A DNA stretch of 64,000 bases from Orychophragmus violaceus (GCA_030180135.1 CM058237.1:104547904-104611903); one strand, 5' to 3'; counted from the stretch's first letter, positions 1-11,102 are shown. Program-made: numbers and translations. Notes: a model not told the origin generated them from the letters alone.

Positions 1-1
1 A

Positions 2-466
2 TTCCATTTGCTGTATGGGAAAGCATGTCATATGCCAGTAGAACTTGAGCACAAGGCAGCATGGGCTGTAAAACAGATGAACTTTGACCTCAAACCAGCT
101 GCAGAGAGGAGATTGATACAGCTCAATGAGTTGGATGAGATTAGACATTTTGCCTATGAGAACTCAAAGTTGTACAAGGAAAGGACTAAGGCTTATCATG
201 ACAAAAAGATTGTCTCCAGACGGTTTAAGCCTAACGATCAGGTACTGTTATACAATTCTCGCTTGCATTTGTTTCCAGGCAAGCTGAAATCAAGATGGTC
301 TGGACCCTACACGATCAAAGAAGTGCGTCCATATGGAGCTGTCATTTTAATCGGCAAGGAAGGTAATGAGTTTGCTGTAAATGGGCAGAGGGTAAAACTC
401 TATTGGGCTAAGGCCGAGATTCCCAGAGGTCAGATTTTGCCCCTGGATCATGCTCCCTCCACCTGA
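2..466 (+). CDS. Athila pol, integrase C-terminal fragment
   Basis: This is the last ~154 codons of an Athila polyprotein, entering from the left edge. It covers the end of the integrase core and the C-terminal DNA-binding region. The frame begins with FHLLYGKACHMPVELEHKA, the block after the catalytic core, and continues through NDQVLLYNSRLHLFPGKLKS to the GPYTIKEV barrel-like segment. It matches the last ~150 residues of the pol at 27712-30930 with scattered substitutions. It stops at TGA 464-466, a few codons before the stop used in that copy. There is no local start because the fragment is cut by the window edge. Confidence 0.9.
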   Translation, partial: FHLLYGKACHMPVELEHKAAWAVKQMNFDLKPAAERRLIQLNELDEIRHFAYENSKLYKERTKAYHDKKIVSRRFKPNDQVLLYNSRLHLFPGKLKSRWSGPYTIKEVRPYGAVILIGKEGNEFAVNGQRVKLYWAKAEIPRGQILPLDHAPST

Positions 467-482
467 AAATTCCCATCCGTCC

Positions 483-530
483 GGTCAAGCTATTGACCTT
501 AAACAAGCGCTGGGTGGGAGGCAACCCACC
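483..530 (+). other. Two-hairpin segment after Athila pol (candidate RNA element)
   Basis: Hairpin 1 (483-498) pairs GGTCAA with TTGACC around a GCTA loop. Hairpin 2 (513-530) pairs GGTGGG with CCCACC around an AGGCAA loop. The same arrangement follows the coding end in the two other Athila copies (27662-27711 minus; 25118-25161 joined to 34918-34922), with compensatory stem changes. Function is unknown; post-stop position suggests an RNA role such as packaging, export or 3' processing. Confidence 0.6.
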
Positions 531-1826
531 ATTAGGTACTGGTGTTTTTCTACTTAATTTTTGGTGTTTTTGTTAGGATTTTACGTTTGTTTTTGTTTTT
601 GGTGCAGTTATGTTTGCAGGTCTCGGACAAAATCGCAGTGCAACGATCGACTCACTTCTGTGTCGATCGTCACAACACGAAAGGAATCGCATTGCAGCGA
701 TCGTTGCGGTCCTGAGCAACGATCGATCATACACGAAAATCGCCAAGTAACGGTCGATTCACTTAGTGCAACGATCGATGCCTGAGCGACAGAGGTAACC
801 CGACAGACATAATTTCATCTTTTCAATTTTTTTTTTTATTTTCTTTTTACCGATCCTTCGCTGGACACTACTGGGGACAGTGTGTCTTAAGTGTGGGGGA
901 GGTGCTACTGACTTATATCTTTCTGTTTTCTTAAGAGTCAGTCCATTTTTCAAAAAATTTTTGTTTTATTGAGTCAAAATTGTTTAAGTAAGAAACTATG
1001 ATTTTCTGAGAAGATTTACAAGACTTGCAGGAACTTAAGTAACCATTGGGATGAAGTTGCAGGATCTATCTCTGACTATTAGAAAACCCCATCACAGATC
1101 AACCTACTGGGAACACCCACATCACTTCAGGTATCAGAGGATCCTTTTACTGACTTCAATTTAATACTGACTTAGATTTCTCACCTAAGGGCTTGGTATA
1201 CTTTGTGTCGGATTCCCTTGTTAGTTCATACACAGCCTGTCACCCTATCCTATTTAGTTCCCTTCTCCCCTTCTATAAAGTAAAAAAAAAGATAATAAAC
1301 TGAGGATGAGTTAGTAACTCCGAAGTGGTCATGGGAATGGTAGCAAACACTATTTTCTCTCATGTGATCCATGGAATGTGTCCAAAGTATACCCCATAAC
1401 GGGAAGAACACTGATAAAAAAAATAAAATGATACCCAATGGGGAAAAATCAGTTGTTAAAGAAGGGAAAGAGAAGAAAGGGACTAGAGAAAGATAGTATG
1501 GTGGTCTAGAGCTGATAAGGTAAGAATCCATGTGCCCTTTGATCGATACTCCTTAGGTGAGACCGCACTTAAATACTTGCAGTCAGTAGGGAGAATTTGA
1601 ATGCTTGAATGTGATTGTGGAGTTTACCTAGGACAGTTGCTAAGTGTGGGGGAAGTACATGTTGGTCTTGATATCCTGTGATTGATTCTTTCAGTGGTTT
1701 ACTAAGGGGAATCTGAGTATTGTAGCTTCTAGGATGAAATGAGTTTCTGAAAGTTTTCAAACCTCTTCACCAAGCTTTAGTTCTCTGTTTTGCTTGAGGG
1801 CAAGCAAAGGCTAAGTATGGGGGAGT
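531..1826 (+). other. Athila-1 3' non-coding region
   Basis: About 1.3 kb between the hairpins and the 3' LTR, with no convincing envelope-like frame. It contains a cluster of CGATCG palindromes (about 643-785). It also contains three purine runs of the form CTAAGTGTGGGGGA, at about 884-903, 1637-1656 and 1808-1826; the last abuts the LTR and is the expected polypurine tract. An antisense frame at 1250-1531 encodes a hydrophobic peptide whose core recurs in the other two Athilas. Confidence 0.7.
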
Positions 1827-3021
1827 TGATATATCATGGTTTTTACCGGTTTTATGCCATGATATAAGTGTGTTTTAGTGTCTTTTGTGTTATTTTAGAG
1901 TCTTTTACAGGTATAATCAGGTTTGGAGCATATTTGGTGATTTTGGCACTTTTTGGAGATTTTTGGAGTGTTTGGCCGAGAGATAGAGTTCTCTGTCCGA
2001 AACAGAGAAATGTGTCGATCGTTGCATGCCTAGCATCGATCGATGCACCAGCGAGATGGGCCAAAACTCGGCGGTTTAGAAGAATCAAGATATTGCACTT
2101 TGATCCAGAAGTTCCTGATATTTACAAAGAAGCCCCTAGCCGAGATTATACCTATATAATTAAGTTTTAGCTGTTTTTATTAGATACGCTTTCATAATTA
2201 AGAGCAGAGGATTTTTAGAGCTTTTGGGGCTGATCTGAACCTGTTACATCATCTGTATTTGGAGAAGATTTCGAACCCCTTTAATCTTTTATCTTTTATG
2301 CAATCTATTATTTCTATGATTATGTTTTCATCAATCATGTCTGAGTAGATTCCTTGTTAGGTTTAGGGTTTCTCACATAGGATTTCATGACCTGCTAGAC
2401 TTGTTCAATTTCAGTTAAGGATTCAAACTATATCTGTTCTTCAATCTAATTGTGCTTAAAGCTAGTTCTAACCTGATCAATTAGAATCTAGATCTTAGGT
2501 TGCTAAATACGTCACGGAAGTGGGGTTTAGGAATCTGAACTAATTAAATTGTTCAATTAAACTTTGCGCAAACGGAGGTTTGGTTTAGGATAATTGTGAA
2601 CATATCAAACTTGGAATTAAAGCTGGTTTAATCTGTTAGTTCTCGCAAACGAAAGTTTGGTTTGCTGCACTTAGACTTAGAGAATTATCGCAAAGGAATT
2701 TGGTTAGTTCTATATCTGTGTTTTGAGTTCTAAAACTGTGCTTAATTAGATCCTTGCTGAATGAACTATCTGCTTGTCTTATTTCCTGAGAACGCCCTAG
2801 ACCTAGCGCTCTTAATAACTTGCTTTCACAACCAACAATCTTTGCTATCTGCTTACTTTCTTGCATTGCTTTTAATTCAATTACATTGCTTTCTTCCTAG
2901 TTAAATTCCTGTTCTTGAGCTATTGAACACCGGAGTCTCTGTGGATTTCGATACCCTATATACTACATTGATATTGCTGTGCACTTGCAGTTTAGTATAT
3001 GGATTAATTCTTGACCTATCA
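1827..3021 (+). repeat. Athila-1 3' LTR (1195 bp)
   Basis: Starts TGATATATCATGG, ends GACCTATCA. Length equals that of the LTRs at 25162 and 33718, of which it is a diverged relative. A TATA-like TATATAA lies at 2153-2159. CGATCG motifs lie at about 2013-2049. Three degenerate copies of CGCAAAGGAATTTGGTT lie at about 2568-2705. Confidence 0.9.
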
Positions 3022-4024
3022 CCCTCCGCCGCCGTGGTCAACGCCGGAGCCGGTCGCCGGAATCATCTTCTCGCCGTCATCTTCAAGCCGGTTCTTCAAG
3101 GATGTGTATGGATGGGTTGGTTCAGTTTTTGGAGTTGGTTTAGGGTTGGTTAAATCGCGGTCAACGTTTAGGTAAACCCGGTCAACGGTCGACTAAGACC
3201 GGTTTAACTCAACCGGTTCAATTGGAGATTGGTTTAGTGATTTCAGTTGGTTTGGTTCGATTGCATTGGTTCAGTGGGAACTCTTGGTCAACGGGTCAAA
3301 GGAGTCAAGTCAACGCCAGTCAACGGGCGGTCAACGCCGGTCAACGCGTTGACTCCGGCCGGTTCTGATTCAGCCGGTTCTAAAGGTGTTCGGGAGTGTT
3401 TGGGGTTCGTGTTCGTGTGTTCGGGAAGTTCGGATTCTAGGTCTCGGGAATTCATATCAGCATCCGTGCCGTCATTTCCGACCTATTCACTGTGAGTCGG
3501 CTCAAAACCTAAAAGTAGTTAGAAGCATGTAGACCGGGAACTGAGAAACCGTAGATTTAGAGTTGCATACCCATATTAAATGATTGATTGATAATTGATA
3601 ATGACTGATTAACTTTAAACTGGTTAGGGTTCGAAGATGCATGATAGGACCGTAGGGTTAAAAGGATTAAACCGTTGTGTGCCGTTAGGTTGTTAGAGAT
3701 ATTGATTGATGCATACATATAATCGTTGCATGATAGGGCCGTATATGCATCTATACGTATTAAGGGAACGATAATGAATGAATCTATGTACGGGAATTAA
3801 GACGACTTAAAATACGGAAGTAAACCTAAACAAACGTATAGAGTATGTAACGGGTTTGGGGTTTGGTTTCTTTATGAGTTAAGGGTTTTGGGGTTATTAA
3901 ATGAATGAATTAACGTAATCATGAGACGTCGGGGAGTTTAGTAAGGTACTAACTCTAAACCGACGGATCGAGGAGTATTAAAAGATACTTAGGAAAGTTT
4001 AAGTAAAAGGTGTGGTGTGTTAAT

Positions 4025-4195
4025 GAGCCGTCTACGGGTTAGCAATCCGCTAATCCAAGGTAGTGGACAGAAATGAGTTGTGAGCCGTCTACGGGTTAGC
4101 AATCCGCTAATCCAAGGTAGCGGACGTTAATGAGTTGTGAGCCGTCTACGGGTTAGCAATCCGTTAATCCAAGGTAGTGGATAAGAACAGATTAA
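4025..4195 (+). repeat. 57-bp tandem repeat, three units
   Basis: Units start at 4025, 4082 and 4139, each beginning GAGCCGTCTACGGGTTAGCA, followed by a short inverted repeat (GGTTAGCAATCCGCTAATCC). Unit number differs between family members: three in LTR-D, two in the inverted LTR at 57029, one in LTR-C, none in LTR-B. Confidence 0.9.
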
Positions 4196-4891
4196 AAGAT
4201 GTTAGAAACCCTAATAGGCTTGCTTGTGGGGTTATTGTGTTGTTGTGTGGTTGTTTGTATGATTGTGATGTTGATGTTAAGCTTTATGTGCAGGCCTGTT
4301 AGATCGTCTCGGTGTTGGGCCGAGCGATCCTGGTGGATACTTAATCCGGTCACGGGGCTGGTTAAGTTCGTAGCTGCTGACTCGGTACGGCACTGAGTCA
4401 GGGTGAAGGGTTGGCGTGTGTGTTAGACTATCGGGGATATTCTGTTGAGATTATTGATGTTTATTGATTGATTGTGTTATCGTTGATAAAATCCATGTGA
4501 GTTTGCGTGTTTACATTCCTACACTAGGACTCTAGGGTGCGTTAAATCCCGCAAGTCTTGGTTTTGAATACGTTCCTGTACTTCCGACCCGATTGGATCC
4601 TCGGATGGCTGCCTAATCGGATCGTGGGCCTTCGGGTGGTCATTCCGGTTATGGCGTTAACCTACTGAGTAACGCTGGTAGGTGTGTGGTTCGAAGAATA
4701 CGGGGTCATGTCCTAGGGCTGAATCGCATGGAAACTTATATTACCGTGGGGTAGCCCGAGTTACTGCGTATCGATGGACTGAGAACAGTGTCCTAGGTCG
4801 TGAGACTTCGTGTTTACATCTAGGAGTCGAGGGTTGGTTACCATGTCGGTGACTGTGTAAACATGTGGAAGTTACCCAGATCGTGAAGGGC

Positions 4892-4893
<2 letters not shown>

Positions 4894-4922
<29 letters not shown>
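4894..4922 (+). repeat. GT dinucleotide microsatellite
   Basis: Uninterrupted GT run in LTR-A; the matching site in LTR-D (about 21570-21586) has a shorter run. Confidence 0.9.
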
Positions 4923-4926
<4 letters not shown>

Positions 4927-5687
4927 TGTTTTTGTGTTGCACGATAGATAGATCGAGTTTCAATCGAGAGCATGTGCCGCAGTGCTTCCGATTTCCTTTA
5001 ATCTCTTCTCTTTCTTTTGGCAAGTGCTTGTATGTTGTGGGGTTTATCACGTCGTGGTAGCACGTGGTCGACCGTTTGTTTGTTGTTTGTTATTTGGGGT
5101 TTTTGGGCGGGAAATTGTAGATGCTAGATAGACTAGAAGCCGTAGTGGGGAGCCGTCTCGCTGTGTTATCTTAGATCGCTCATTAGACTCTTTTTGTGTT
5201 TTTCAGGTTTAACAGCAACGGACGCAGGAGGTCCTCGGTGTAGTTTTGGGATCGCTTGTGGTGGGGTTTTTATTCGATGTTTTATGTTTTTGCGTTTTAT
5301 CGGTTTGGCTTTGGCGCCTTTTATTATTTAGATTTGATTGTTGCTTTCGTTTATTGGCAAACTGTTTTGTAAAGATTGTGAAACGTTATGTAAACGTTTG
5401 ATTGCTCAGAAATGAACATGCTTCTTTGATATTGAGTTTAGTCTGAACCGACACAACTCACGGAAGCGGTACAGGTTGTGAAGATTTGTACCGTGGAAGT
5501 GAGGATATCGAAGTCAAGGACGGGTTAGTGCGAGCCTTTGTCTCAAACAGATCTGTCTCTGGCTTCGTCTTGTGGCAAACTTTTCCTGTTTGACTTGCTC
5601 GGGCTCGACTTGGTCATGTTCTTGTTTGATTGTTGACCGGTCAGCTCGACGGTCAGCGGATAATGGGAAAGGGGCGTTACAAAAAGG

Positions 5688-5699
5688 TGGTATCAGAGC
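5688..5699 (+). promoter_or_regulatory. Primer binding site of I1 (tRNA-iMet type)
   Basis: TGGTATCAGAGC lies six bases after the LTR-A end at 5681. This is the classical complement of the 3' end of plant initiator tRNA-Met. Confidence 0.85.
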
Positions 5700-5946
5700 A
5701 TGGTTCATCATGGGTTCCAAAACAGTTCATTTCTGAGTGTTTTCCGTGTTTTATCGAGTCAAATTGTGTCACCCAGGCATCCATTAGGAAACCGAGCCTC
5801 GTCTGTGAAACCGGGGTTGGGATGGGAATTAGGATTTTGTGTTATCTGTACTAATATTTCTCAGTGTTTTTTTATTGCAGTCATACAGCAGTGTGTCCTG
5901 GGTGGAGTGGAGGTGTGTGTGCGTGGAGTGATTGCAGTTGAGCATC

Positions 5947-7139
5947 ATGAGTAAGTTGGATCAGTTTCAGGGATACCCAGGATCACCAGGTCATTCACGA
6001 GGCTCTTGTACATCGGATCGTCCACCGGTTCCTTTGCGGGCGTTACAGGGTTCTAGAGCAGCAAAGGTGGATTGGTCGCCTTTTCCTGATCCGTTACCTG
6101 CATCCATGGAGGATGATGCGGGTAATCCGGACCCCTATGCAGAGATGATGGGTTACTTGGGAGGAGCAGATGTTGGGTTACCGCCGTTACCGCCGCAGTG
6201 GCCAGAGCCAGTTGTACCACAGATACTCCCAGAGTCAGACATACCCCCATTCTTCCAGGAGCCGATTCTTGAGGGACCCGAGGTTCCTCTGCCAGTCCGT
6301 GTGGAGGACTAGCTATGGAGCCTGTTGATCCGGACCAGCATCCACAGTGGGAGCAGCGTGTTGATGAGCAGGTAGCTATGCTCGATGATGCCTTAGAGCA
6401 GCAGGTCGGACCACATCATCAGCCGCGTCGACAGTCTGAGTCACCGTCCATGCCGTTTGACATGTTCGTATCGCCAGGTTCTACCGAGCTACTTTCTGAG
6501 TCAGAGCCATAGACCGAGCCAGTTGGATCACCAGCAGAGATGTCAGAGTCGCCGCCAGCAATGCCAAAGTAACAGGCATGCAGTGCCTGTGGAGTGAGAG
6601 GATTCCATTTGCACTGGTGTCCTCGTCCAGTGGATCCGCGCTACAAAGAGCCGTACCAGTCCGTTCCAGTGCCAGACTACTGCCAGGTGTGTGGAAACGA
6701 TGACCACCTTTTTCCGATTTGTCCGATTGCCGGACCAAGGCCACGTATGTCGGACGCTGAGCCATATCGCACACCAGTACCAGAGATGTATCGAGCCAGA
6801 CCCAGTCGTCGAGATCCTGAGCCCAGTCAGCTGCCAGTAGTTCAGCCACCTCGACCGATCGTGATTTGTCAAATCTGTGGTGACGAGGATCACCGAGCTT
6901 CAATCTGTCCCCGTAGGCCACGCTCAGCGCCTACCGTGGTTTGTCAGTTATGTGACCGCGACGTTCATACCGCTCGCCTGTGTCCGATGTCCGAGCCGCA
7001 GCTCGCCAGCGCACCGACTCGAGACGCACACCCGCCACACCCTCCCGCGCACCTGCCAGTGGATACCTCTGCGAGCCGCGTTGCCGCCTGTCTTGGGCAT
7101 TTCGGTCTTGCTGGGGGTGTTAGGATTAGGGTTAGTTAG
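5947..7139 (+). pseudogene. Gag-like zinc-knuckle protein, I1 copy (broken)
   Basis: The N-terminal part (from MSKLDQFQGYPGSPGHSRGS) is rich in Pro, Glu and Asp and has no capsid domain that I recognise. It is followed by Cys-His knuckles: an atypical CSACGVRGFHLHWC, then CQVCGNDDHLFPIC, CQICGDEDHRASIC and CQLCDRDVHTARLC, which fit CX2CX4HX4C. The protein is presumably nucleic-acid binding, like retroviral nucleocapsid. The frame is interrupted: a stop at 6310-6312 coincides with loss of about 13 residues and a frame change relative to I2, and more stops occur near 6510 and 6570. The start is set by alignment with I2. No protease, RT or integrase follows. Confidence 0.75.
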
Positions 7140-7645
7140 GCCAGGTAAGTATGGGGCACAAACCTTGTTTTTTTTGTAGATAGATCGGCAGATATGCATG
7201 TCATCTTTGACATATCTCGGATTATGGCAGTGCATTTTTGAGCTTTTGGTGATGACAACGGCCGTCTTGTAGTACTTCTGATCGAACCTATGTATTAAAA
7301 CCTCTGTATGTATGATATGTTGTTTTGTATGTATGTTGGATGCAGAACGTTCGGCTTATCATTGTGATTAGCGTAGTAATTTTTTGCATGCTTGTGATGG
7401 GTCTGAATGCAAACGCAAATTACCATGTGAAGTCAAATGATGAGCGGAACTGACGACTGTTCATCATGACAACATATCCGGATCGATCTTGTGATTACTT
7501 GATTGTGTGGATGGTAATTTCTTGCTTTTGATTATTGCTTGCATGTTTTATTTAATGCTTGATTGGTGAATTAGATTATTAGGGTGGTGTTTCGTTCATT
7601 GGTGTAGCACTGTGAGGTTGCTAGATTTGTTTTGTTGGCATGCAT
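7140..7645 (+). other. I1 non-coding remainder
   Basis: No gene seen. It aligns with 12705-13165 of I2 (shared segment ATGATGAGCGGAACTGACGA) and ends abruptly at TTGGCATGCAT where LTR-B begins. A GTAAGT directly after the gag frame (7144) looks like a splice donor, but no credible acceptor remains. Confidence 0.6.
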
Positions 7646-8543
7646 TGTTATACCCCGTATCCAAAATACGGTCAACGGGCAGCAGAAAGTCAACCGGGGG
7701 CAAAATTGTCATTTTACCAAAGTCAGGGGTAAAATGGTAATTTTACCAAAGTTCGAGACGGAAGCCGAGACGGGCCAAATATTCTTATGTTTCAACATAA
7801 AGAATGTTTAGAAGATCATAATTGGAAGAATCGGAGCGGAAATGTGTTTTTTCGGCTTGTCGGGAATGGAAACCGACAAACCCGAAGAAACTTCAAAAAT
7901 TCATAACCGGAGCTGCGTAAGTCCGAACGGAGCAATTCGAAATGATAAATTCATAAAATATCATGGAGAATCTTATTATGGAGGTTTGAGGATTTATGCG
8001 ATCAGCCAGAGACGTTCTAAAATATTAAACGTACAACCAGTTTTTCCGAGAAACCGATACAATGTTCGGGGAAGCGAGAAGACCCTCTAAAGTCCACGAA
8101 AAATTATGAGATTTTGACGACAGCGCCATTAGAAGATTTAGAAGATATTGGTGAAATTATTCAGAAGGATTTGACTCCTAGATGAAGTTATAATTTTTAG
8201 ACCATTAAGGAGTAATTAGTGGCTAAAAATCCAAAATAAATTCTTTGGAGCTTGGGCTTGAACCAGGTTATTGAGGGCCAATTAATAAGATTATATTGGA
8301 CCTAAATCCAGATCAGAATGAAGCATGGGCCACGAAATTTGAGCCCAACAATTTTAGAAGCTTCTTAGGTGCATGAACCTAAAAGATGTGTTGTCATCAA
8401 TCTAAGGGTTGCATGGAGAAGGCTACAAATGGATGGTGGGTGATCAAATGCATTGTTTGTGGATGGTTTTTGGTGGTGAGGTCGTGGCTTAAGATGGAGA
8501 GGAAGAGGAGACAAGTGGAAAGTGGAGATCTCTTCACTTTGGC

Positions 8544-8551
8544 TATAAAAA
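8544..8551 (+). promoter_or_regulatory. TATA box of LTR-B
   Basis: TATAAAAA in GGCTATAAAAAGAAGCC, about 900 bp into the LTR, with a C-rich and then purine-rich segment downstream. The identical site in LTR-C is at 14949-14956. Likely U3/R promoter. Confidence 0.65.
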
Positions 8552-8599
8552 GAAGCCTCCACCCCTCACTTCTCTTCACACCAAAAACACTTCTCAACA

Positions 8600-8756
8600 A
8601 GAGTATAAAGAAGAGAGAAAGAAGAGAGGGAGAAGAGAGGGAGAAGGGAGGAAGAAGAAGAAGAAGGAGGCGGCAAGAAGAAGGAGGAGGAGGAGGAGGA
8701 GGAGGAGCCGGGAGAAGAAGAAGAAGCCGGAGGGAGGAGAGAAGAAAGAGGAGCCG

Positions 8757-8796
<40 letters not shown>

Positions 8797-8815
8797 GGAG
8801 GAGGGAGAGAGGGAA
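8600..8815 (+). repeat. Purine-only low-complexity tract in LTR-B
   Basis: About 215 bases, almost all A and G, with GAAGAGG/GGAGGA repeats and a (GA)n run at 8761-8793. LTR-C carries a shorter version (about 15005-15195). It probably lies in the transcribed 5' leader, just downstream of the TATA box. Confidence 0.85.
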
Positions 8816-8841
8816 AAATAGAAGAAAGATGGGGAAATGAA

Positions 8842-8903
8842 TATTACTACGTCGGAATATTCCGAAGAATATTCCTCGGAAAGGAATTTTTCCGACGTAA
8901 TAA
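8842..8903 (+). other. Inverted repeat in LTR-B
   Basis: The left arm TACTACGTCGGAATATTCC pairs imperfectly with the right arm AAGGAATTTTTCCGACGTAA. A second copy lies in LTR-C at about 15222-15284. It would form a strong stem in transcript or DNA. Confidence 0.7.
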
Positions 8904-11102
8904 TCTTCCCGATAAACCGGATTTCTTTTATTTAGAAATATGATAGACGGTTGTAGTAGCCATTATATGAGGGTTATCCGGAGGTTCGGAATCACCAAGG
9001 TCAAGTGCAGGTCAACGGTCCACGCATGGGTCAACGGTCAACGCACGGGTCAACGGTCAACCGTCAGTCAACGCCGGAGACCAAGCCGGTCAACGCTTGG
9101 TCCATAGCCATTCCGAGATTTCAGGAGTGTTCTGGGTTTGGAGTTCGATATTCGGGAGTTCGGGATTCGAGTCGGGCGTCTCGGGATTCACATCCGCATC
9201 GAGCCGTCATTTCCGCGCCTACCTCACTGTGAGTCGGCTTGCAAACTAGGTTTAGTAATTAATGAATAATGGGACGTAGTTTAGGATTGCATACCCGTTA
9301 ACTAATCTGATTAGTAATTAATGAATAATGGGACGTTTAATGATAAACCGGATAGGACTCAATAAGCATTCTAGGGTTTAAAGAATTAAATGAATAACCG
9401 ATTGTGTGCCGCTAGGTTGTTAGTGACGATTGATTGATGCATTCATATAAACCCGTTTGATTAGGACCGTATATGCATCTATTTATGTATAAGAACGATA
9501 ATTAATGAATCTATATACGGGAATTAAGATAACGTTAAAATATGAGTTAAACCTAAACGAACGTATAGAATATTATAACGGGATTGGGGTTTAGGTTTAA
9601 TAGCGGGATTGGTTAATGAATCAATTAAGTTAATAATGAGACGTCGGAGAGTTAGTAAGTTTACTAACTCTAAACCGACGGATCGAGGAGTTATTAAAAG
9701 ATATCTAGAATGGGATAAGAATGGATTAAAAGACTTAGAAACCCTAATAAGCCTGCTTGTGTTGTGATTGTGTGATTGTTATGATGATTGTGATTGCGTG
9801 ATTTATTGTTGTTGTTGTGAGCTTTGTGTGCAGGCTTGTTAGACTTCTCGGTTGGGCCGAGCAGTTACTATGGACACTTACTCTGGTCACGGGACCGAGT
9901 AAGTTAGTTGGTGCTGACTAGGTATCTTACCTAGTCAGAGCGGTGGTAGCGTAGTGGCTTGCGGAATGGTTGGGGATTTATTATTGATGTTGATTGCGTG
10001 ATCTGTGCTAGAGTCCCAGCGAGTCTGCGTGTTTACATTTCTGCACTAGGACTCTAGGGTGCGTTAGATTCCGCAAGCCTAGGTTTTGTTTACGTTCCGG
10101 TACTTCCGACCCGATTGGATCCTCGGGTTTTACCTAACCGGATCACGGTGATTCCGGTTATGGTGTTAACCTACTTGGTGACGCCGGTAGGTGTGTGATT
10201 CGGAGAATACGGGGTCATGTCCTAGAGCCGAATCACATGGAAACTCTGGCTATCTAGGGGTAGTCCGAGTCACCGCGTATCGATGGGTTAGTTACCATAT
10301 AGGTGACGATGTAAACCCGTGGAAGTTACCGAGTTCGTAGGGCCCAGTGTTTTTTGATATTTCTTTTATTGCGCGATAGATAGATCGAGTCCAATCGAGG
10401 ACATGTGCCGCAGTGCCTTAGATTTCCCTTAACTCTCTTTATCTTGGCTTTGATTGTGTGTATGGGTTTATCACGACGTGGTTGTGCGTGATCGACCATT
10501 TATTCCTGCTGATGGTTATTTTGGGTTTTGGGGCGGGAATCTGTAGTTCTAGATAGACTAGAAGCCATTAGTGGGGAGCTGATTCACTGGGTGATCTTAG
10601 ATCGCTCATTAGACTCTATTTGTGTTTTTCAGGTTTAGCAGCGACGGACGCGGGAGATCCTCGGTGTGGTTTCGGGCTGCTTGTGACGGGATTTGATTCG
10701 GGGTTTTGGGTGTTTTATTTCGGTTCGGCAGCTGCGCTATTTTGCGTTTTTGATTGATTATGTGTTTATATCGATATTTGTTGTAAAACCCGTTAAACGT
10801 TGTATTCGACGTTTGATTACTTAAAAATGAAATTGTTTCCCTGATATGAGGTTTTAGTCCGAACCGACACAACTCACTGAAGTAGTGCAAGTAGTACTGC
10901 TTGTACTATGGATATGAGGATAGCGGAGTCGAAGATAGATCGATGCGAGCCTTTTGTCTCAAACCGAACTAACTTTGGCTTCGTCCTGTGGCGAACTTTT
11001 CCCGTTCGACTTGCTCGGGTTCGATCGGTCATGTTCTTGTTTGATTGTTGACCGGTCAGCTCGACGGTCAGCGGAGAATGGGAAAGGGGCGTTACAGAAA
11101 GG

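Larger units (their letters stand above)
1..3021 (+). mobile_element. Athila-type LTR retrotransposon, 3' part (Athila-1)
   Basis: This is the 3' end of an Athila-lineage Ty3/gypsy element whose 5' part lies left of the window. In order it holds the integrase C-terminus, a two-hairpin segment, about 1.3 kb of non-coding DNA and a 1195-bp LTR that starts TGATATATCATGG and ends CCTATCA. The pol end is closely similar to that of the full Athila at 25162-34912. The LTR end abuts a long gypsy LTR at 3022. The intact homologous site in LTR-D is at 19657-19661 (CCCTC), so the missing left flank should end in CCCTC. Confidence 0.9.
3022..5681 (+). repeat. LTR-A, 5'-truncated long gypsy LTR
   Basis: Homologous to LTR-D from 19657 onward; the first ~957 bp are missing because Athila-1 inserted here. 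It contains GTCAAC-rich stretches (3160-3350), three 57-bp tandem units (4025-4195), a GT microsatellite and the terminal GGGGCGTTACA. Short open frames here do not resemble proteins. Confidence 0.9.
7646..11096 (+). repeat. LTR-B (3451 bp)
   Basis: Begins TGTTATACCCCG and ends GGGGCGTTACA. Close to LTR-C along its length, but it lacks the ~70 bp holding the 57-bp unit. It contains a TATA box, a long purine tract, an inverted repeat and a GTCAAC cluster. It joins I1 directly at 7645. Confidence 0.92.

Noticed and set aside
3247..3495. Possible host gene in LTR-A
   Set aside because: The whole stretch aligns with LTR-D and LTR-E and the frame is not kept between copies.
4025..4195. CRISPR-like array from regularly spaced repeats
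   Set aside because: Units are contiguous 57-bp tandem repeats with no variable spacers, inside a plant LTR.
5688..5699. tRNA gene fragment
   Set aside because: The 12-bp match is a primer binding site; no tRNA arms surround it.
6481..6921. Minus-strand open frames opposite the I1 gag region
   Set aside because: They mirror the zinc-knuckle gene in other frames, have no protein-like motifs and are not conserved in I2.
7144..7190. Very short intron after gag (GTAAGT to TGTAG) in I1 and I2
   Set aside because: In I2 the span would be about 37 nt, too short for plant splicing; at most a relic donor.
8386..8943. 185-codon frame rich in Arg, Glu and Gly in LTR-B
   Set aside because: It is the translation of the purine tract; LTR-C reads differently after indels, so it is not a conserved protein.
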